The notes: a model not told the origin generated them from the sequence alone. A DNA stretch of 64,000 nucleotides from Bacteroides ovatus (GCF_001314995.1 NZ_CP012938.1:5518001-5582000); one strand, 5' to 3'; positions 1 to 9,473 are shown, numbered from the stretch's first letter. A program made the numbers and translations.

Positions 1-9
1 TGTGTGTGA

Positions 10-48
10 AAAAGGTCGGGATACTTCTATCGAAGTTCCCGACCTTTT
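10..48. terminator. Hairpin terminator downstream of cdsA
   Basis: A 12-bp stem (AAAAGGTCGGGA with its complement) continues into an inner ACTTC/GAAGT stem around a TATC loop. It has T-rich flanks on both strands and lies about 40 bp past the cdsA stop, so it probably ends the rsfS-ftsH-cdsA transcript and may also stop transcription arriving from the other side. Confidence 0.75.
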
Positions 49-86
49 GTATTGTGTGCAATTCTAATCGATGAGAAAAACTCCTG

Positions 87-935
87 TTAGAACCATGTTA
101 ATGCATATAAGTAAACGACTGCTGCCGGTATGGCCATCAAAGAACTGTCAAACCGATCGAGCATCCCTCCATGTCCCGGAAGAATATTTCCCGAATCCTT
201 TACGTGCAATTGGCGTTTTAGCAATGACTCCGTCAGGTCGCCCCATGTACCGAATATAACCACTACCAATGCCAGTCCTGCCCATTCCATCATTGACATA
301 AATGGGAAGTAGTGAGCAAGTATAAAAGACACTCCGATTGCTACAACTCCGCCGCCGATAGAACCTTCCCATGATTTCTTGGGAGAGATGCGTTCAAAGA
401 GTCGGTGTTTGCCTATCAGTGACCCGATGCAATAAGCACCCGTATCATTCAGCCAAAGGAAAATAAAGATGGATAACGGTAGAATCGGATTATAGCTTAT
501 GCTACTGAATTCCGATGCCGGATCATTATGGAAAGCCAATACATTCAGCAAAGCAAAAGGCAGACCGATATAAAGTTGGCTAAGCATCGAATAAGCCCAG
601 TTAAGTACCGGGTTCTCCTTTTTCAGATACAACTCGCTAATCATCATGTAAAGCAATAAAAGCACATACGGGATGAATATTTTCGAATCGGCTGCATCAA
701 TGCAGAATCCCATGATTGCGAGGAATAAATAAGCCCCGCCGAGCATATTAATGGTCTTGTTTATCTTGACTCCTTCTGCGCGCATATTTACCAACTGTGC
801 AAACTCATAAATAGTCAGTGCACTGATAACGGTAAACAGAATGCCAAAACTGAATGCGTCATAAAGGATGCACCCTACCAAGATGGCAACGAAGAGTACA
901 CCCGTAATAGCTCGTTTTATGAAATTGTTAATCAA
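87..935 (-). CDS. cdsA: Phosphatidate cytidylyltransferase
   Basis: CdsA makes CDP-diacylglycerol from phosphatidic acid and CTP at the inner membrane, the branch point for phosphatidylethanolamine and anionic phospholipids. The 282-residue protein is almost entirely hydrophobic helices and ends with the family signature at about residues 232-267 (GDLTESLLKRQ ... LPGHGGMLDRFDS), which holds the catalytic/metal-binding acidic residues. It is the last gene of rsfS-ftsH-cdsA, 16 bp after the ftsH stop. No ATG precedes the conserved N-terminal helix. The only in-frame start near the ftsH stop is TTG (935-933), so a TTG start is inferred. The family assignment is secure; the start is less so. Confidence 0.95.
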   Translation of the reverse strand: MINNFIKRAITGVLFVAILVGCILYDAFSFGILFTVISALTIYEFAQLVNMRAEGVKINKTINMLGGAYLFLAIMGFCIDAADSKIFIPYVLLLLYMMISELYLKKENPVLNWAYSMLSQLYIGLPFALLNVLAFHNDPASEFSSISYNPILPLSIFIFLWLNDTGAYCIGSLIGKHRLFERISPKKSWEGSIGGGVVAIGVSFILAHYFPFMSMMEWAGLALVVVIFGTWGDLTESLLKRQLHVKDSGNILPGHGGMLDRFDSSLMAIPAAVVYLYALTWF

Positions 936-951
936 AATCTATTCGTTTTAA

Positions 952-3108
952 TTATTTGGACCCGTTAGCTTGTTCTTCTCCATTGGACTTACCCTCTACG
1001 GTAACTTTGCCTTCCACTGTAACCTTGTTACCTGCTGCGGCAACTTTGGTGTCAATGGGAGCTTGCTCCTCTGCAGTATTTTCAGCTTCTTCTTCTTTGA
1101 TTTCTTTTTCTTCTTCTTTTAACTTTTGGGCAAGTTCCCTTTCAGCTCTTGCGGCATCCTGGCTTTCTTTAGCAGCCATGATTTCTTCCGAACGCGAAGC
1201 CCAGGGGCGTTTGCCGAAGATACGTTCAACGTCTTCCGCAAAGATTACCTCTTTGTCAATCAGTAATTGCGTCAGTTCGTTGTGACCTTCTTTGTGCTCT
1301 GACAGAATTCTCTTGGCGCGGTCATACTGCTCGTTCACCATTCTCTTGACTTCTTCGTCAATTAGTTCGGCTGTCTTTTCGCTGTATGGACGGTTGAAAG
1401 AATATTCATCGTTGTTGTAATAACATAAATTCGGCAGCTTGTCGCTCATACCTAAATAAGCAATCATACCGTATGCCTGTTTAGTCACTCTTTCCAAGTC
1501 GTTCATGGCACCAGTTGAAATGCGGCCGAGGAATAAATCTTCAGCGGCGCGTCCTCCTAAAGTAGCACACATTTCATCCAACATTTGCTCCTTAGTAGTA
1601 ATCTGACGTTCTTCCGGCAGATACCAGGCAGCTCCTAATGCACGTCCGCGGGGAACGATAGTTACCTTAATCAACGGATTGGCATATTCCAATAACCAGG
1701 AGATAGAGGCGTGTCCTGCTTCATGCAAAGCGATGGAACGTCTTTCAGCTTCCGTAGTAATCTTGGTTTTCTTTTCCAGACCACCGATGATGCGGTCTAC
1801 CGCATCCAGAAAGTCTTGCTTGCCTACAAATTTCTTTCCGTGGCGGGCAGCGATCAATGCAGCTTCATTGCAGACATTGGCGATATCCGCACCCGAGAAT
1901 CCCGGAGTTTGGCGAGCCAGCAAGTCTACATCAACACTATCGTCTATTTTGATCGGGCGCAAATGCACACCAAATACTTCTTTACGTTCATTCAAGTCGG
2001 GCAGATCCACATGTATCTGACGGTCAAAACGTCCTGCACGGAGCAATGCTTTATCAAGTACGTCTACACGGTTAGTAGCAGCAAGGATAATTACACCGCT
2101 GTTGGAACCGAAACCGTCCATCTCTGTCAATAACTGGTTCAATGTGTTTTCGCGTTCGTCATTTCCTCCCATTGCAGGATTTTTGCCACGAGCACGTCCT
2201 ACGGCATCAATCTCATCAATAAAGACGATACAAGGAGCTTTCTCTTTGGCCTGTTTAAACAAGTCGCGAACACGGGATGCACCTACACCCACAAACATTT
2301 CCACGAAGTCAGAACCTGCCAGTGAGAAGAAAGGAACATTAGCTTCACCCGCCACAGCTTTGGCAAGCAAAGTTTTACCGGTTCCCGGAGGGCCTACCAG
2401 CAATGCTCCTTTGGGTATCTTACCTCCCAAATCCGTATATTTCTGCGGTTCCTTCAAGAACTCTACAATTTCCTCTACCTCTTGTTTCGCTTCTGCCAAA
2501 CCCGCTACATCCTTAAATGTAATCTTGATGGCTCCACCTTTTTCAAAAAGCTGGGCTTTTGATTTTCCTACGTTAAATACACCGCCAGGGCCACCACTGC
2601 CACCTCCGCTCATACGGCGCATGAAGAAGATCCATAACGCTACAAGCAAGACAAGCGGGAGTATCTGGATCAGGATTGCGGGAAAAATATCCGATTTGGG
2701 CGGATAGTCGGAAGAACCGTCAAAATGACCGGCTTCCTTTTCTGCCTGCAAAAACTCTTCCAGTTTATCGGTAGATGGCGTTCTACTTGTAATGATAGGG
2801 TTACGTCCCACTTTGGTAGAGTCCGCTCCAAAAACAGCCCCTACAGCAGTCGGTTTAAGAAAAGCTTCGATTGACTTATCTTCATAACCCAATACTTTGT
2901 TTACATAGCCCTTTTTTACGTAGTCCTGAAATTCACTGTAAGTTACAGCTTTACTTCCAGCTCCCTTTGAATCACTGCCCCACCAGAGGCCGAGAAGCAT
3001 AAGGGCAATAATCATATACATCCAGTTCAGGTTGAACTTCGGCATATTAACCTTATTGTTAGGTTTATTGCTATTGTTATTATTGCTATTATTATTGTCC
3101 ATAATCAT
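952..3108 (-). CDS. ftsH: ATP-dependent zinc metalloprotease FtsH
   Basis: FtsH is a membrane-anchored AAA+ protease that extracts and degrades misfolded membrane proteins and regulatory targets. The 718-residue protein has an Asn-rich cytoplasmic start, transmembrane segments near 30-45 and 141-163, and a periplasmic loop between them. Walker A GPPGTGKT is at 239-246, Walker B is FIDEIDAV near 297-303, a second region of homology ends in RAGRFDR near 357-363, and the zinc motif HEAGH is at 462-466. The C-terminus is a long acidic Glu/Lys tail, probably coiled coil. Two in-frame ATGs (3108 and 3102) are possible starts. The gene begins 3 bp after the rsfS stop, implying co-transcription. Confidence 0.97.
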   Translation of the reverse strand: MIMDNNNSNNNNSNKPNNKVNMPKFNLNWMYMIIALMLLGLWWGSDSKGAGSKAVTYSEFQDYVKKGYVNKVLGYEDKSIEAFLKPTAVGAVFGADSTKVGRNPIITSRTPSTDKLEEFLQAEKEAGHFDGSSDYPPKSDIFPAILIQILPLVLLVALWIFFMRRMSGGGSGGPGGVFNVGKSKAQLFEKGGAIKITFKDVAGLAEAKQEVEEIVEFLKEPQKYTDLGGKIPKGALLVGPPGTGKTLLAKAVAGEANVPFFSLAGSDFVEMFVGVGASRVRDLFKQAKEKAPCIVFIDEIDAVGRARGKNPAMGGNDERENTLNQLLTEMDGFGSNSGVIILAATNRVDVLDKALLRAGRFDRQIHVDLPDLNERKEVFGVHLRPIKIDDSVDVDLLARQTPGFSGADIANVCNEAALIAARHGKKFVGKQDFLDAVDRIIGGLEKKTKITTEAERRSIALHEAGHASISWLLEYANPLIKVTIVPRGRALGAAWYLPEERQITTKEQMLDEMCATLGGRAAEDLFLGRISTGAMNDLERVTKQAYGMIAYLGMSDKLPNLCYYNNDEYSFNRPYSEKTAELIDEEVKRMVNEQYDRAKRILSEHKEGHNELTQLLIDKEVIFAEDVERIFGKRPWASRSEEIMAAKESQDAARAERELAQKLKEEEKEIKEEEAENTAEEQAPIDTKVAAAGNKVTVEGKVTVEGKSNGEEQANGSK

Positions 3109-3111
3109 TAA

Positions 3112-3471
3112 TTAGTCTAGATCGGGGATTTGAGTAAGTTTGGCATCTGCCCAAAGGTGTTCAAGATTATAAAAATCTCTTGTCTCCGGTAAAAAGACGT
3201 GTACCAGTACATCGGCATAGTCCATTGCCACCCATTCAGCATTCCGGAGTCCATCGATTGCATAAGGTTTGCTATCCGCACCTTTGCGTGTAAATTCCTT
3301 GATTGAATCTACAATAGCACTCACTTGACTGGGAGAATTTCCCTGACAGATAACGAAATATTTACAGATGGTATCTTCTATGCTGGTTAAATCGGCAACG
3401 ATTATCTTTTTACCTTTTTTCTCTTGAATTCCTTCTTTTATTTTTTCAATTAATACTTTAGTATCGTTCAT
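3112..3471 (-). CDS. rsfS: Ribosomal silencing factor RsfS
   Basis: RsfS binds ribosomal protein uL14 on the 50S subunit and blocks joining with 30S when nutrients are scarce. The 119-residue protein has the Iojap/RsfS fold features: an N-terminal helix, the KKIIVADLTSIEDTICKYFVI strand region (about 20-41), and the conserved aromatic/acidic block EWVAMDYADVLVHVF (about 79-93) followed by R-x-FYNLE-LW. It is first in the rsfS-ftsH-cdsA transcription unit, with a TAnnTTTG promoter element about 95 bp upstream. ATG start at 3471. Confidence 0.93.
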   Translation of the reverse strand: MNDTKVLIEKIKEGIQEKKGKKIIVADLTSIEDTICKYFVICQGNSPSQVSAIVDSIKEFTRKGADSKPYAIDGLRNAEWVAMDYADVLVHVFLPETRDFYNLEHLWADAKLTQIPDLD

Positions 3472-3564
3472 TCCTGTAATTGAGATTAATAATTCATGTT
3501 CTCTATTTGTTTATAACAAAAAAAGGCAACCCTTTGTTTCTGATTATAAACGTGATATTTTTGA

Positions 3565-3572
3565 CAAATATA
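3565..3572 (-). promoter_or_regulatory. Promoter -7 box for rsfS-ftsH-cdsA
   Basis: TATATTTG on the minus strand matches the Bacteroides -7 consensus TAnnTTTG. About 17 bp further upstream is TTGT/CTTG rather than a perfect TTTG -33 box. The predicted 5' leader is about 85 nt. Confidence 0.5.
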
Positions 3573-3686
3573 CGCTGATTTATTGGATACAAGAAAGTTA
3601 TCCCTCAATTTTTGTGTTTTTTAGTGGAGATACTTTTGTTTGGAAAGCTTATTTGGACATTTTTGCAAAAAAAATATCAGAATTGT

Positions 3687-3715
3687 TTTGAATTCCCAAA
3701 ATATTTGTATCTTTG
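3687..3715 (+). promoter_or_regulatory. Promoter for tRNA-Gln
   Basis: TATCTTTG (3708-3715) matches the Bacteroides -7 box. TTTG at 3687-3690 can serve as the -33 box with a somewhat short 17-bp spacer. The tRNA begins about 20 bp downstream. Confidence 0.6.
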
Positions 3716-3735
3716 CACCCGCAAACGGAAATTAT

Positions 3736-3806
3736 TGGGCTATGGTGTAATGGTAACACTACAGATTCTGGTCCTGTCATTCCTGGTTCGAATCCAGGTA
3801 GCCCAA
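3736..3806 (+). tRNA. tRNA-Gln (anticodon CUG)
   Basis: The cloverleaf folds completely: acceptor TGGGCTA/TAGCCCA, D stem GTGT/ACAC, anticodon arm ACAGA-TTCTGGT-CCTGT, T arm CCTGG-TTCGAAT-CCAGG. The first pair is U1-A72, typical of glutamine tRNAs. The seven-base loop places CTG at positions 34-36, so it decodes CAG. The base pair under the loop is an A.C mismatch. CCA is not encoded; A73 is the discriminator. A promoter and a terminator bracket it as a single-gene unit. Confidence 0.93.
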
Positions 3807-3830
3807 CAAAACACCAGCTTTTTACTGACA

Positions 3831-3867
3831 AAAACCCGCTAAAAATGCAATTTTAGCGGGTTTTTTT
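3831..3867 (+). terminator. Rho-independent terminator after tRNA-Gln
   Basis: The stem AAAACCCGCTAAAA pairs with TTTTAGCGGGTTTT across a six-base loop and is followed by a run of seven T. It starts 25 bp after the tRNA. Confidence 0.85.
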
Positions 3868-3901
3868 GTGCTTTGACAAATACCATCCGAAAAAAGTTGA
3901 C

Positions 3902-3925
3902 GCTAATTCGGTGGCTAATTCGGTG
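3902..3925 (+). repeat. Perfect 12-bp tandem duplication
   Basis: GCTAATTCGGTG occurs twice back to back (3902-3913, 3914-3925). It lies about 100 bp beyond the 3' end of the tRNA in a 236-bp stretch with no supportable gene. Such tRNA-proximal debris can be a scar of an integrated element, but no integrase or tRNA-end duplication is visible. Confidence 0.6.
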
Positions 3926-4035
3926 ACACGAATGCACGTTGATAGTTCGAAAAACGCTAATCTTATGAAAAGCCGTGCGGTTGATTGATAAAGAATAAAT
4001 CCTTAAACTGGCTGTCGTCTTGTTTAGTAGAAAAG

Positions 4036-4078
4036 AAAAACAGGTTTTATAGCTCAAGTGAGTATAAAACCTGTTTCT
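4036..4078 (-). terminator. Terminator of the DUF349 gene
   Basis: Stem AAACAGGTTTTATA / TATAAAACCTGTTT with an 11-base loop. Read on the minus strand it ends in a T run. It sits just beyond the DUF349 stop codon. Confidence 0.7.
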
Positions 4079-4103
4079 AATTTTTCTAAATCGGGCAGAA
4101 CTC

Positions 4104-5957
4104 TTATTCTTCTGCTTTTATTGATTCATCGATTACTTTGATCTTTTGTAATACCAGTTCCAAGTCTGCTTTCAACTTATCTACCTTGCGGTTCAATTCA
4201 GTCAGCAGGCTGCTGCCTTTCTTAGAAGTAGAAGTCAGGAAGCCTAGATTGTTCTCATAAGTCTGAAGCTCATTCTTCATATTCTCATAAGTACGTACCA
4301 GCTTTTCACGTTCTCTGTACAGAGATTGAGTACCGCTTCCCTGGATATTGCTGATATTCGAACGGAAGTTACTTAACTTCTTGTTGGAAGCATTGATGTT
4401 AAAGCGGTCGAATAACTGATCGATGATTCCGTGATACTGCTTGTATAACTTATCTTTTTCTTTGAACGGCACATGACCGATAGAGTTCCACTCTTTCATT
4501 AAATCCCGAACCAATGTACTTGCTTCTTCGGTATCCATGCTTTCATCAATAGCGGATAACTTCTCGATCAACGCTTTCTTCTTTTCCATATTCTCTGTTT
4601 CTACAGAACGTTGTGAAGAAGTAGCTTTGTTCTTTTGTTCGAAGAAGTAGTCGCAAGCTGTGATAAACCGTTTCCAGATAGCATCCGAGTGTTTCTTGGC
4701 AACCGGTCCGATGGTCTTCCATTCTTTTTGAAGTTTGGTCAGTGCATCGGCAGTTACTTTCCAGTCTGTACTATCTTTCAAGGCTTCCGCTTTTTCGCAG
4801 AGCGCTTTCTTCTTTTCCAGATTCTCGTTCATTCCTTCTTTCAGGCTCTTGAAGAATTCTCCTTTCTTCTTGAAGAAATCATCGCAGGCATGGCGGAAAC
4901 GCTCGAAGATCTTCACATTCATCTTTTGGGGCGCAAAACCGATAGTTTTCCATTTGTTTTGCAAGGCAATCACTTCCTGGGTCTTGTTTTCCCAGGCAGA
5001 GAATGTTTTCAGTTCATCATACTCAATCGCTTCAACGATTTCGCAGATGACGGTTTTTTGATCCAAATTATGCTGTTCGGCTTCTTTCAACGATTCGAAG
5101 TGCTGCTGATGGCGGCGGTTGACAGCGGTAGAAGCTGCTTTGAACCGGTTCCATATTTCATCACGCAGTTCTTTGGCTACCGGACCTGTATCGCGGAACT
5201 CCTGATGTAACTTCTGAAGTTGGTGGAAAGCGGAAACAACATCTTCCTCGTCAGCCAACTTTTCGGCAGCTTCGCAGAGATGCGTTTTGATTTCCAGATT
5301 CTTTTTGAAGTCGTATTCGCGGAACTCATTGTTCAGTTTCAATAAATCGTAGAACTTCTCTACATATAATTGATAGTTTTTCCAAAGTTCATTCACTTTA
5401 CCTTGCGGCACCAGTTTCGTATCATTCCATTGCTGTTGCAGCTTCTTGAACTCCGTATAAGATTTGTTGGCGTCATCTCCGGATTCCACCAATTCTTTCA
5501 GTTCTTCAATAATGGAAAGTTTCACTTGCAGGTTTTCTTCCTTTTGGCGTTCCAGCTCGGCAACCTGTTTACTGCGTTTTTCCTTGATAACCCCCATCAG
5601 GCGTTTGAATTCTTCTTCCGTCGGGTCCTCTTCGGCAACAAAATCTTCAATGTTTCCACCGTTGTCTGTAAACTGTACCTTAGCAGCTTCCAACTCGGCA
5701 TTATGTAACTTGTAGAATGATTGTTTCAGATTGTCAATATCCTGCTTGTTCGCATTTTCAGCATCTTGCGCAAGCTCTTTTAGCTGGTTTAGTACATCTT
5801 CCTTAGTGGCAGGTTTAGGAGCTGCTTCAGGTTGAACTTCGGCAGTAACATCTTCAGCCGGAGTCTCTGTAATAGCTTCAGAAACCTCGACTGTTTTCTT
5901 TTCTTCTTCTAATTCCCCTTGGTTCAAGGGTTGATTAGTGTCATGAGCGTCCATCAT
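4104..5957 (-). CDS. DUF349 repeat protein
   Basis: This 617-residue soluble protein has an acidic, Glu/Pro/Ala-rich first 60 residues followed by at least five DUF349 repeats. Each repeat carries a W-x(3)-G-x-V/A-P block followed by an aromatic/basic helix, for example QWNDTKLVPQGK, EFRDTGPVAKEL, KWKTIGFAPQKM, EWKTIGPVAKKH and EWNSIGHVPFKE. The C-terminus is a coiled coil (about 520-610). DUF349 proteins are widespread in Bacteroidetes, but their molecular role is not established. The helical repeats suggest a scaffold or binding protein. It is transcribed alone with its own terminator. ATG starts at 5957 and 5954 are both possible. Confidence 0.85.
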   Translation of the reverse strand: MMDAHDTNQPLNQGELEEEKKTVEVSEAITETPAEDVTAEVQPEAAPKPATKEDVLNQLKELAQDAENANKQDIDNLKQSFYKLHNAELEAAKVQFTDNGGNIEDFVAEEDPTEEEFKRLMGVIKEKRSKQVAELERQKEENLQVKLSIIEELKELVESGDDANKSYTEFKKLQQQWNDTKLVPQGKVNELWKNYQLYVEKFYDLLKLNNEFREYDFKKNLEIKTHLCEAAEKLADEEDVVSAFHQLQKLHQEFRDTGPVAKELRDEIWNRFKAASTAVNRRHQQHFESLKEAEQHNLDQKTVICEIVEAIEYDELKTFSAWENKTQEVIALQNKWKTIGFAPQKMNVKIFERFRHACDDFFKKKGEFFKSLKEGMNENLEKKKALCEKAEALKDSTDWKVTADALTKLQKEWKTIGPVAKKHSDAIWKRFITACDYFFEQKNKATSSQRSVETENMEKKKALIEKLSAIDESMDTEEASTLVRDLMKEWNSIGHVPFKEKDKLYKQYHGIIDQLFDRFNINASNKKLSNFRSNISNIQGSGTQSLYREREKLVRTYENMKNELQTYENNLGFLTSTSKKGSSLLTELNRKVDKLKADLELVLQKIKVIDESIKAEE

Positions 5958-6042
5958 TGTATATTAGTTTTGGGTCACAAATTAATGAAATAAAACGATT
6001 ACTTCATACTATTTTGCTTATTTTTTTTTGTTTATCGTGTTT

Positions 6043-7383
6043 TTATGATAATAAAACGGTTATTCCCATGTACAACATCATTCCGATGATGTCATTTGTA
6101 ATGGCTATAAACGGACCTGTTGCAATGGCTGGATCGATTTTGAACTTCTCCAGCGTCATCGGTACCAGTGTCCCGAAAATAGAAGCGAACATTACCACGG
6201 CAAACAAGCTGATGGATACGGAATAGGTGACCGTAGCCGTTGCGCCGAACCTGATAAAGTTGTAGGTGTATACTAATAAGGAGATAATAGTGGCATTAAT
6301 TAAAGCTACTACCGATTCCTTGGTAATCTGCTTGAAGGTATTTTTAGCGTCCAGCGAGCTGTTTGCCAGACCCTGTACGATGATTGCCGAAGATTGTGTT
6401 CCGACATTTCCTCCTGTACCACCGATTAGCGGGATGTACAGTGCCATTTCGGGATGGGCAGCAAAGGTGGAGTCGAAATTACCCAATATCATAGAGTTGC
6501 CGATTCCGCCGATCATACCGATTAATAGCCAGGGGAGGCGGGCGGTGGTCTGTCTCAATACATTATCGTCTGTTTCTACGTCCTGCGAAAGACCGGATGC
6601 CAACTGATAGTCACGTTCCGACTGCTCACGGACTTCATCCATGACGTCGTCGACGGTGATTTGTCCCACAAGCCGACCGATACTGTCGACAACAGGGATA
6701 GCCACCAAGTCATACTTCTCAATCGCCTGTACTACCTCGTCAATGGGAGTATCTACGTGTACCGAAATCGGATCTTTCTGCATCACGTGTTTCACTTTCG
6801 ATACAGAAGGGGAAGTAATCATCTTTTTGAGCGGGAAGATACCTCGCAGACGTTCGTCATCGTCGATGACATATACATAATAGATTTCGTCCAGCTCTTC
6901 CGCCTGTTGACGCATCTCTTTCAGACATTCGGGCATACTCCAGTTCTCGTTGACGAGTACCATTTCCGTACCCATCAAACCACCGGCGGTATTTTCGTCG
7001 TATTTCAACAAGTCGACAATGTCACCTGCCTGTTCAATGTCCTCGATGTGCGAAAGAACCTCTTCCTGCTTATCTTCATCGAGTTCACGCATCAGGTCTA
7101 CGGCATCGTCCGTATCCATGTAGTCAACGAAGCGTTTGGCGATTGTCTCCGAAGGAAGCATTTCGAGCAGTTCTTTACGAGCGTCTTCGTCCATTTCGAC
7201 AAGCACGTCGGCGGCAATTTCATTATCGAGCAGGCGATAGATGAATTTAGCCTCTTCCGGATTCAGGTCATTGCACAATTCGGCAATGTCGGCCGGATGG
7301 AGGTCGATGAGAAGCCCTTTTACCGTATCGGCATCTTTTTGCTCAATAAGGTGTTTAACGTTGTCAATGTATTCCTCGTTCAT
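6043..7383 (-). CDS. mgtE: Magnesium transporter MgtE
   Basis: MgtE is a Mg2+-gated Mg2+ channel of the inner membrane. The roughly 446-residue protein shows the family order: an N-terminal MgtE_N superhelix (about 1-130, with AELCNDLNPEEAKFIYRLLD), a CBS pair (about 135-255, containing PISVHVDTPIDEVVQAI and the VDDVMDEV end), then the five-helix pore domain with PLIGGTGGNVGTQSSAI and the conserved Pro/Gly/Asn stretches. An in-frame TTG lies 9 bp upstream; I prefer the ATG at 7383. It follows ksgA by about 65 bp on the same strand and is probably co-transcribed. The gap holds a short AT-rich repeat. Confidence 0.95.
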   Translation of the reverse strand: MNEEYIDNVKHLIEQKDADTVKGLLIDLHPADIAELCNDLNPEEAKFIYRLLDNEIAADVLVEMDEDARKELLEMLPSETIAKRFVDYMDTDDAVDLMRELDEDKQEEVLSHIEDIEQAGDIVDLLKYDENTAGGLMGTEMVLVNENWSMPECLKEMRQQAEELDEIYYVYVIDDDERLRGIFPLKKMITSPSVSKVKHVMQKDPISVHVDTPIDEVVQAIEKYDLVAIPVVDSIGRLVGQITVDDVMDEVREQSERDYQLASGLSQDVETDDNVLRQTTARLPWLLIGMIGGIGNSMILGNFDSTFAAHPEMALYIPLIGGTGGNVGTQSSAIIVQGLANSSLDAKNTFKQITKESVVALINATIISLLVYTYNFIRFGATATVTYSVSISLFAVVMFASIFGTLVPMTLEKFKIDPAIATGPFIAITNDIIGMMLYMGITVLLS

Positions 7384-7390
7384 CGTTGTC

Positions 7391-7412
7391 AATTACAAAT
7401 TACGAATTACAA
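7391..7412. repeat. AT-rich interspersed repeat copy
   Basis: The intergenic stretch contains AATTACAAATTACGAATTAC. A near-identical inverted copy lies at 22701-22724 between the ATPase and DUF4435 genes; the shared core is TTACGAATTACAAA. Confidence 0.45.
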
Positions 7413-7448
7413 AATCCAGTTCTCTGCTTACTGCTGCCCGTAGATCGG

Positions 7449-8249
7449 TTATAGGTTGTTGCCTGCCGTCTTTAATGCTTCTTCCACTTTATTGGTCAGG
7501 TCGATAAATTCTGCTACCGATAGTTGTTCCGGACGTTTATTAAATAAGATGTTCTCCGTGAGTGGACAATCTTTGCCTAAAATAGGTTTAATAGAGTTGC
7601 GCAATGTTTTGCGTCGTTGGTTGAAAGTCGTTTTCACTACCTGTTTGAACAGTTTCTCGTCACATCCCAATTCTTTAGTTTCGTTGCGCGTCATGCGGAT
7701 AACAGCACTTTTCACTTTGGGAGGCGGATTAAACACGTGCTCACTCACTGTGAATAGGTATTCCACTTTATACCATGCCTGAATCAATACGCTAAGGATA
7801 CCGTAAGTCTTGCTGCCCGGTCCGGCTGCAATACGTTCGGCTACCTCTTTTTGAATCATTCCCGTACAGCAGGGGACGATATCTTTGTTGTCTAGCATCT
7901 TGAAAAAGATCTGGCTGGAGATGTTATACGGATAATTACCGGTCAGTACGAAAGGTGTGCCGTCGAATAGCCGGTGAAGGTTCATTTTCAGAAAGTCATC
8001 TTCGATGATGTGGTCCTCCAACGACGGATAAGCTTCGCGAAGATAGGCAACCGACTCATAGTCAACTTCTACGACCTTTATCAACCGGTCTTTTTTCACC
8101 AAAAACTGGGTCAATACTCCCATGCCCGGTCCCACCTCCAAAATAGGCAGTTCAGGGAAGGTGTCGACAGTATCGGCAATATCTTGCGCAACTTTCAGAT
8201 CTTTCAGAAAGTGTTGTCCGAGAAACTTTTTAGGCTTTACTAATTTCAT
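7449..8249 (-). CDS. rsmA: 16S rRNA dimethyladenosine transferase (RsmA/KsgA)
   Basis: KsgA dimethylates two adjacent adenosines in helix 45 of 16S rRNA during 30S maturation, using S-adenosylmethionine. The 266-residue protein starts with the typical KPKKFLGQHFL segment. SAM motif I is LEVGPGMG (37-44) and the adenine-handling motif IV is NYPYNIS (105-111). The C-terminal helical domain contains FNQRRKTLRN. Length and motifs match the family. It heads a probable ksgA-mgtE unit and shares a 116-bp intergenic region with the divergent gene at 8366; -7 boxes facing both ways lie there. Confidence 0.97.
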   Translation of the reverse strand: MKLVKPKKFLGQHFLKDLKVAQDIADTVDTFPELPILEVGPGMGVLTQFLVKKDRLIKVVEVDYESVAYLREAYPSLEDHIIEDDFLKMNLHRLFDGTPFVLTGNYPYNISSQIFFKMLDNKDIVPCCTGMIQKEVAERIAAGPGSKTYGILSVLIQAWYKVEYLFTVSEHVFNPPPKVKSAVIRMTRNETKELGCDEKLFKQVVKTTFNQRRKTLRNSIKPILGKDCPLTENILFNKRPEQLSVAEFIDLTNKVEEALKTAGNNL

Positions 8250-8265
8250 TTACCAACTAAATAAT

Positions 8266-8273
8266 TACTTTTG
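8266..8273 (+). promoter_or_regulatory. Promoter -7 box for the flippase-like gene
   Basis: TACTTTTG matches TAnnTTTG and faces the gene at 8366, giving a leader of about 85 nt. It nearly abuts the oppositely oriented ksgA element, so the two promoters may interfere. Confidence 0.45.
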
Positions 8274-8280
8274 CAGTCGA

Positions 8281-8288
8281 CAAAGGTA
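8281..8288 (-). promoter_or_regulatory. Promoter -7 box for ksgA
   Basis: On the minus strand TACCTTTG matches TAnnTTTG, 32 bp upstream of the ksgA ATG. No clear TTTG -33 partner is seen. Confidence 0.5.
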
Positions 8289-8365
8289 ATTCTTTTAAAT
8301 GAAGAACGTACCACTATTTATTAAAAAATAAATGATGTGTCAGCGAAGCTAATGAAGAATTAAGG

Positions 8366-9352
8366 ATGAAGAAACTATTAAAAAAGACGCTGAAACTGAT
8401 ATTACCGGTTGTTTTAGGCGGCTTTATCTTATTCTGGGTGTATCGCGACTTTGATTTTACAAAAGCGGGCGATGTATTATTACACGGTACAAATTGGTGG
8501 TGGATGCTCTTCTCATTAGTGTTCGGGGTGTTCGCGCAAGTCTTTCGTGGATGGCGGTGGAGGCAGACACTGGAACCGTTGGACGCTTTCCCGAAAAAGA
8601 GCGATTGCGTGAATGCTATCTTCATTTCTTATGCCGCCAGTCTGGTAGTTCCCCGGATCGGGGAAGTGAGCCGCTGCGGGGTCTTGGCGAAATATGATAA
8701 CGTCTCGTTTGCCAAGTCGTTGGGAACAGTCGTTACGGAGCGATTGGTCGATACATTGACGATTCTTCTCATCACAGGCATCACAGTCTTGCTTCAATTA
8801 CCGATATTCGTTACCTTTCTTCAACAGACCGGAACAAAAATCCCTTCTCTTGTTCATCTCCTGACTTCGGTATGGTTTTATATCATCCTGTTTTGTTTTA
8901 TCGGTGTGGCGATCCTTCTTTATTATTTAAGAAAAACGCTGTTCTTCTATGAACGGGTGAAAGGCTTTGTACTTAATATATGGGAGGGGATTATGTCTTT
9001 AAAGGGAGTACGCAACATTCCTCTCTTTATTTTTTATACACTGGCCATTTGGGCGTGTTATTTTCTCCATTTCTATTTCACATTCTATTGTTTCGCCTTT
9101 ACGGCACATTTAGGAATTCTAGCAGCATTGGTCATGTTTGTAGGTGGTACGTTTGCCGTGATTGTGCCTACTCCCAACGGGGCGGGACCGTGGCATTTCG
9201 CTATCATTTCTATGATGATGCTTTATGGGGTAAATGTGACGGATGCCGGAATCTTTGCCCTGATTGTGCATGGTATTCAAACCTTTCTGGTTGTTCTGTT
9301 GGGTATCTATGGCTTTGCTGCCCTGTCGTTCACTAACAGACATCGAGGGTGA
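8366..9352 (+). CDS. Flippase-like integral membrane protein (LPG synthase TM / UPF0104 family)
   Basis: The 328-residue polytopic membrane protein has about eight hydrophobic segments and belongs to the COG0392 family, which shares the membrane half of lysylphosphatidylglycerol synthase (MprF). Visible family features are the QVFRGWRWR basic loop (about 53-61), the conserved PRIGEVSRCG segment (about 95-104), VTERLVDT (about 121-128), and the late glycine/proline stretch PTPNGAGPWHF (about 269-279). No synthase domain is attached, so it is more likely a lipid or isoprenoid-linked substrate translocase than an aminoacylating enzyme. Substrate unknown. ATG at 8366 follows a TAAGGA-like site. 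Confidence 0.85.
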   Translation: MKKLLKKTLKLILPVVLGGFILFWVYRDFDFTKAGDVLLHGTNWWWMLFSLVFGVFAQVFRGWRWRQTLEPLDAFPKKSDCVNAIFISYAASLVVPRIGEVSRCGVLAKYDNVSFAKSLGTVVTERLVDTLTILLITGITVLLQLPIFVTFLQQTGTKIPSLVHLLTSVWFYIILFCFIGVAILLYYLRKTLFFYERVKGFVLNIWEGIMSLKGVRNIPLFIFYTLAIWACYFLHFYFTFYCFAFTAHLGILAALVMFVGGTFAVIVPTPNGAGPWHFAIISMMMLYGVNVTDAGIFALIVHGIQTFLVVLLGIYGFAALSFTNRHRG

Positions 9353-9473
9353 AATTTTAGCTAAAAGTGTGTATTCTTAAATGTTTTTGCTGACGTCCTT
9401 TGCCATCTGAAAACTTTTCCATAACTTGGCACTGTTTAATTATTAGATTTAAAATCGTTTTAAAATATTTATT

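Noticed and set aside
3839..4057. 72-codon minus-strand frame next to the tRNA
   Set aside because: It runs through a terminator at one end and the tandem 12-mer, with no recognisable domain or promoter.
9426..9432. TTGGCAC resembling a sigma-54 -24 element upstream of pepD
   Set aside because: The required GC of the -12 element is absent at the right spacing (AATTATT instead).
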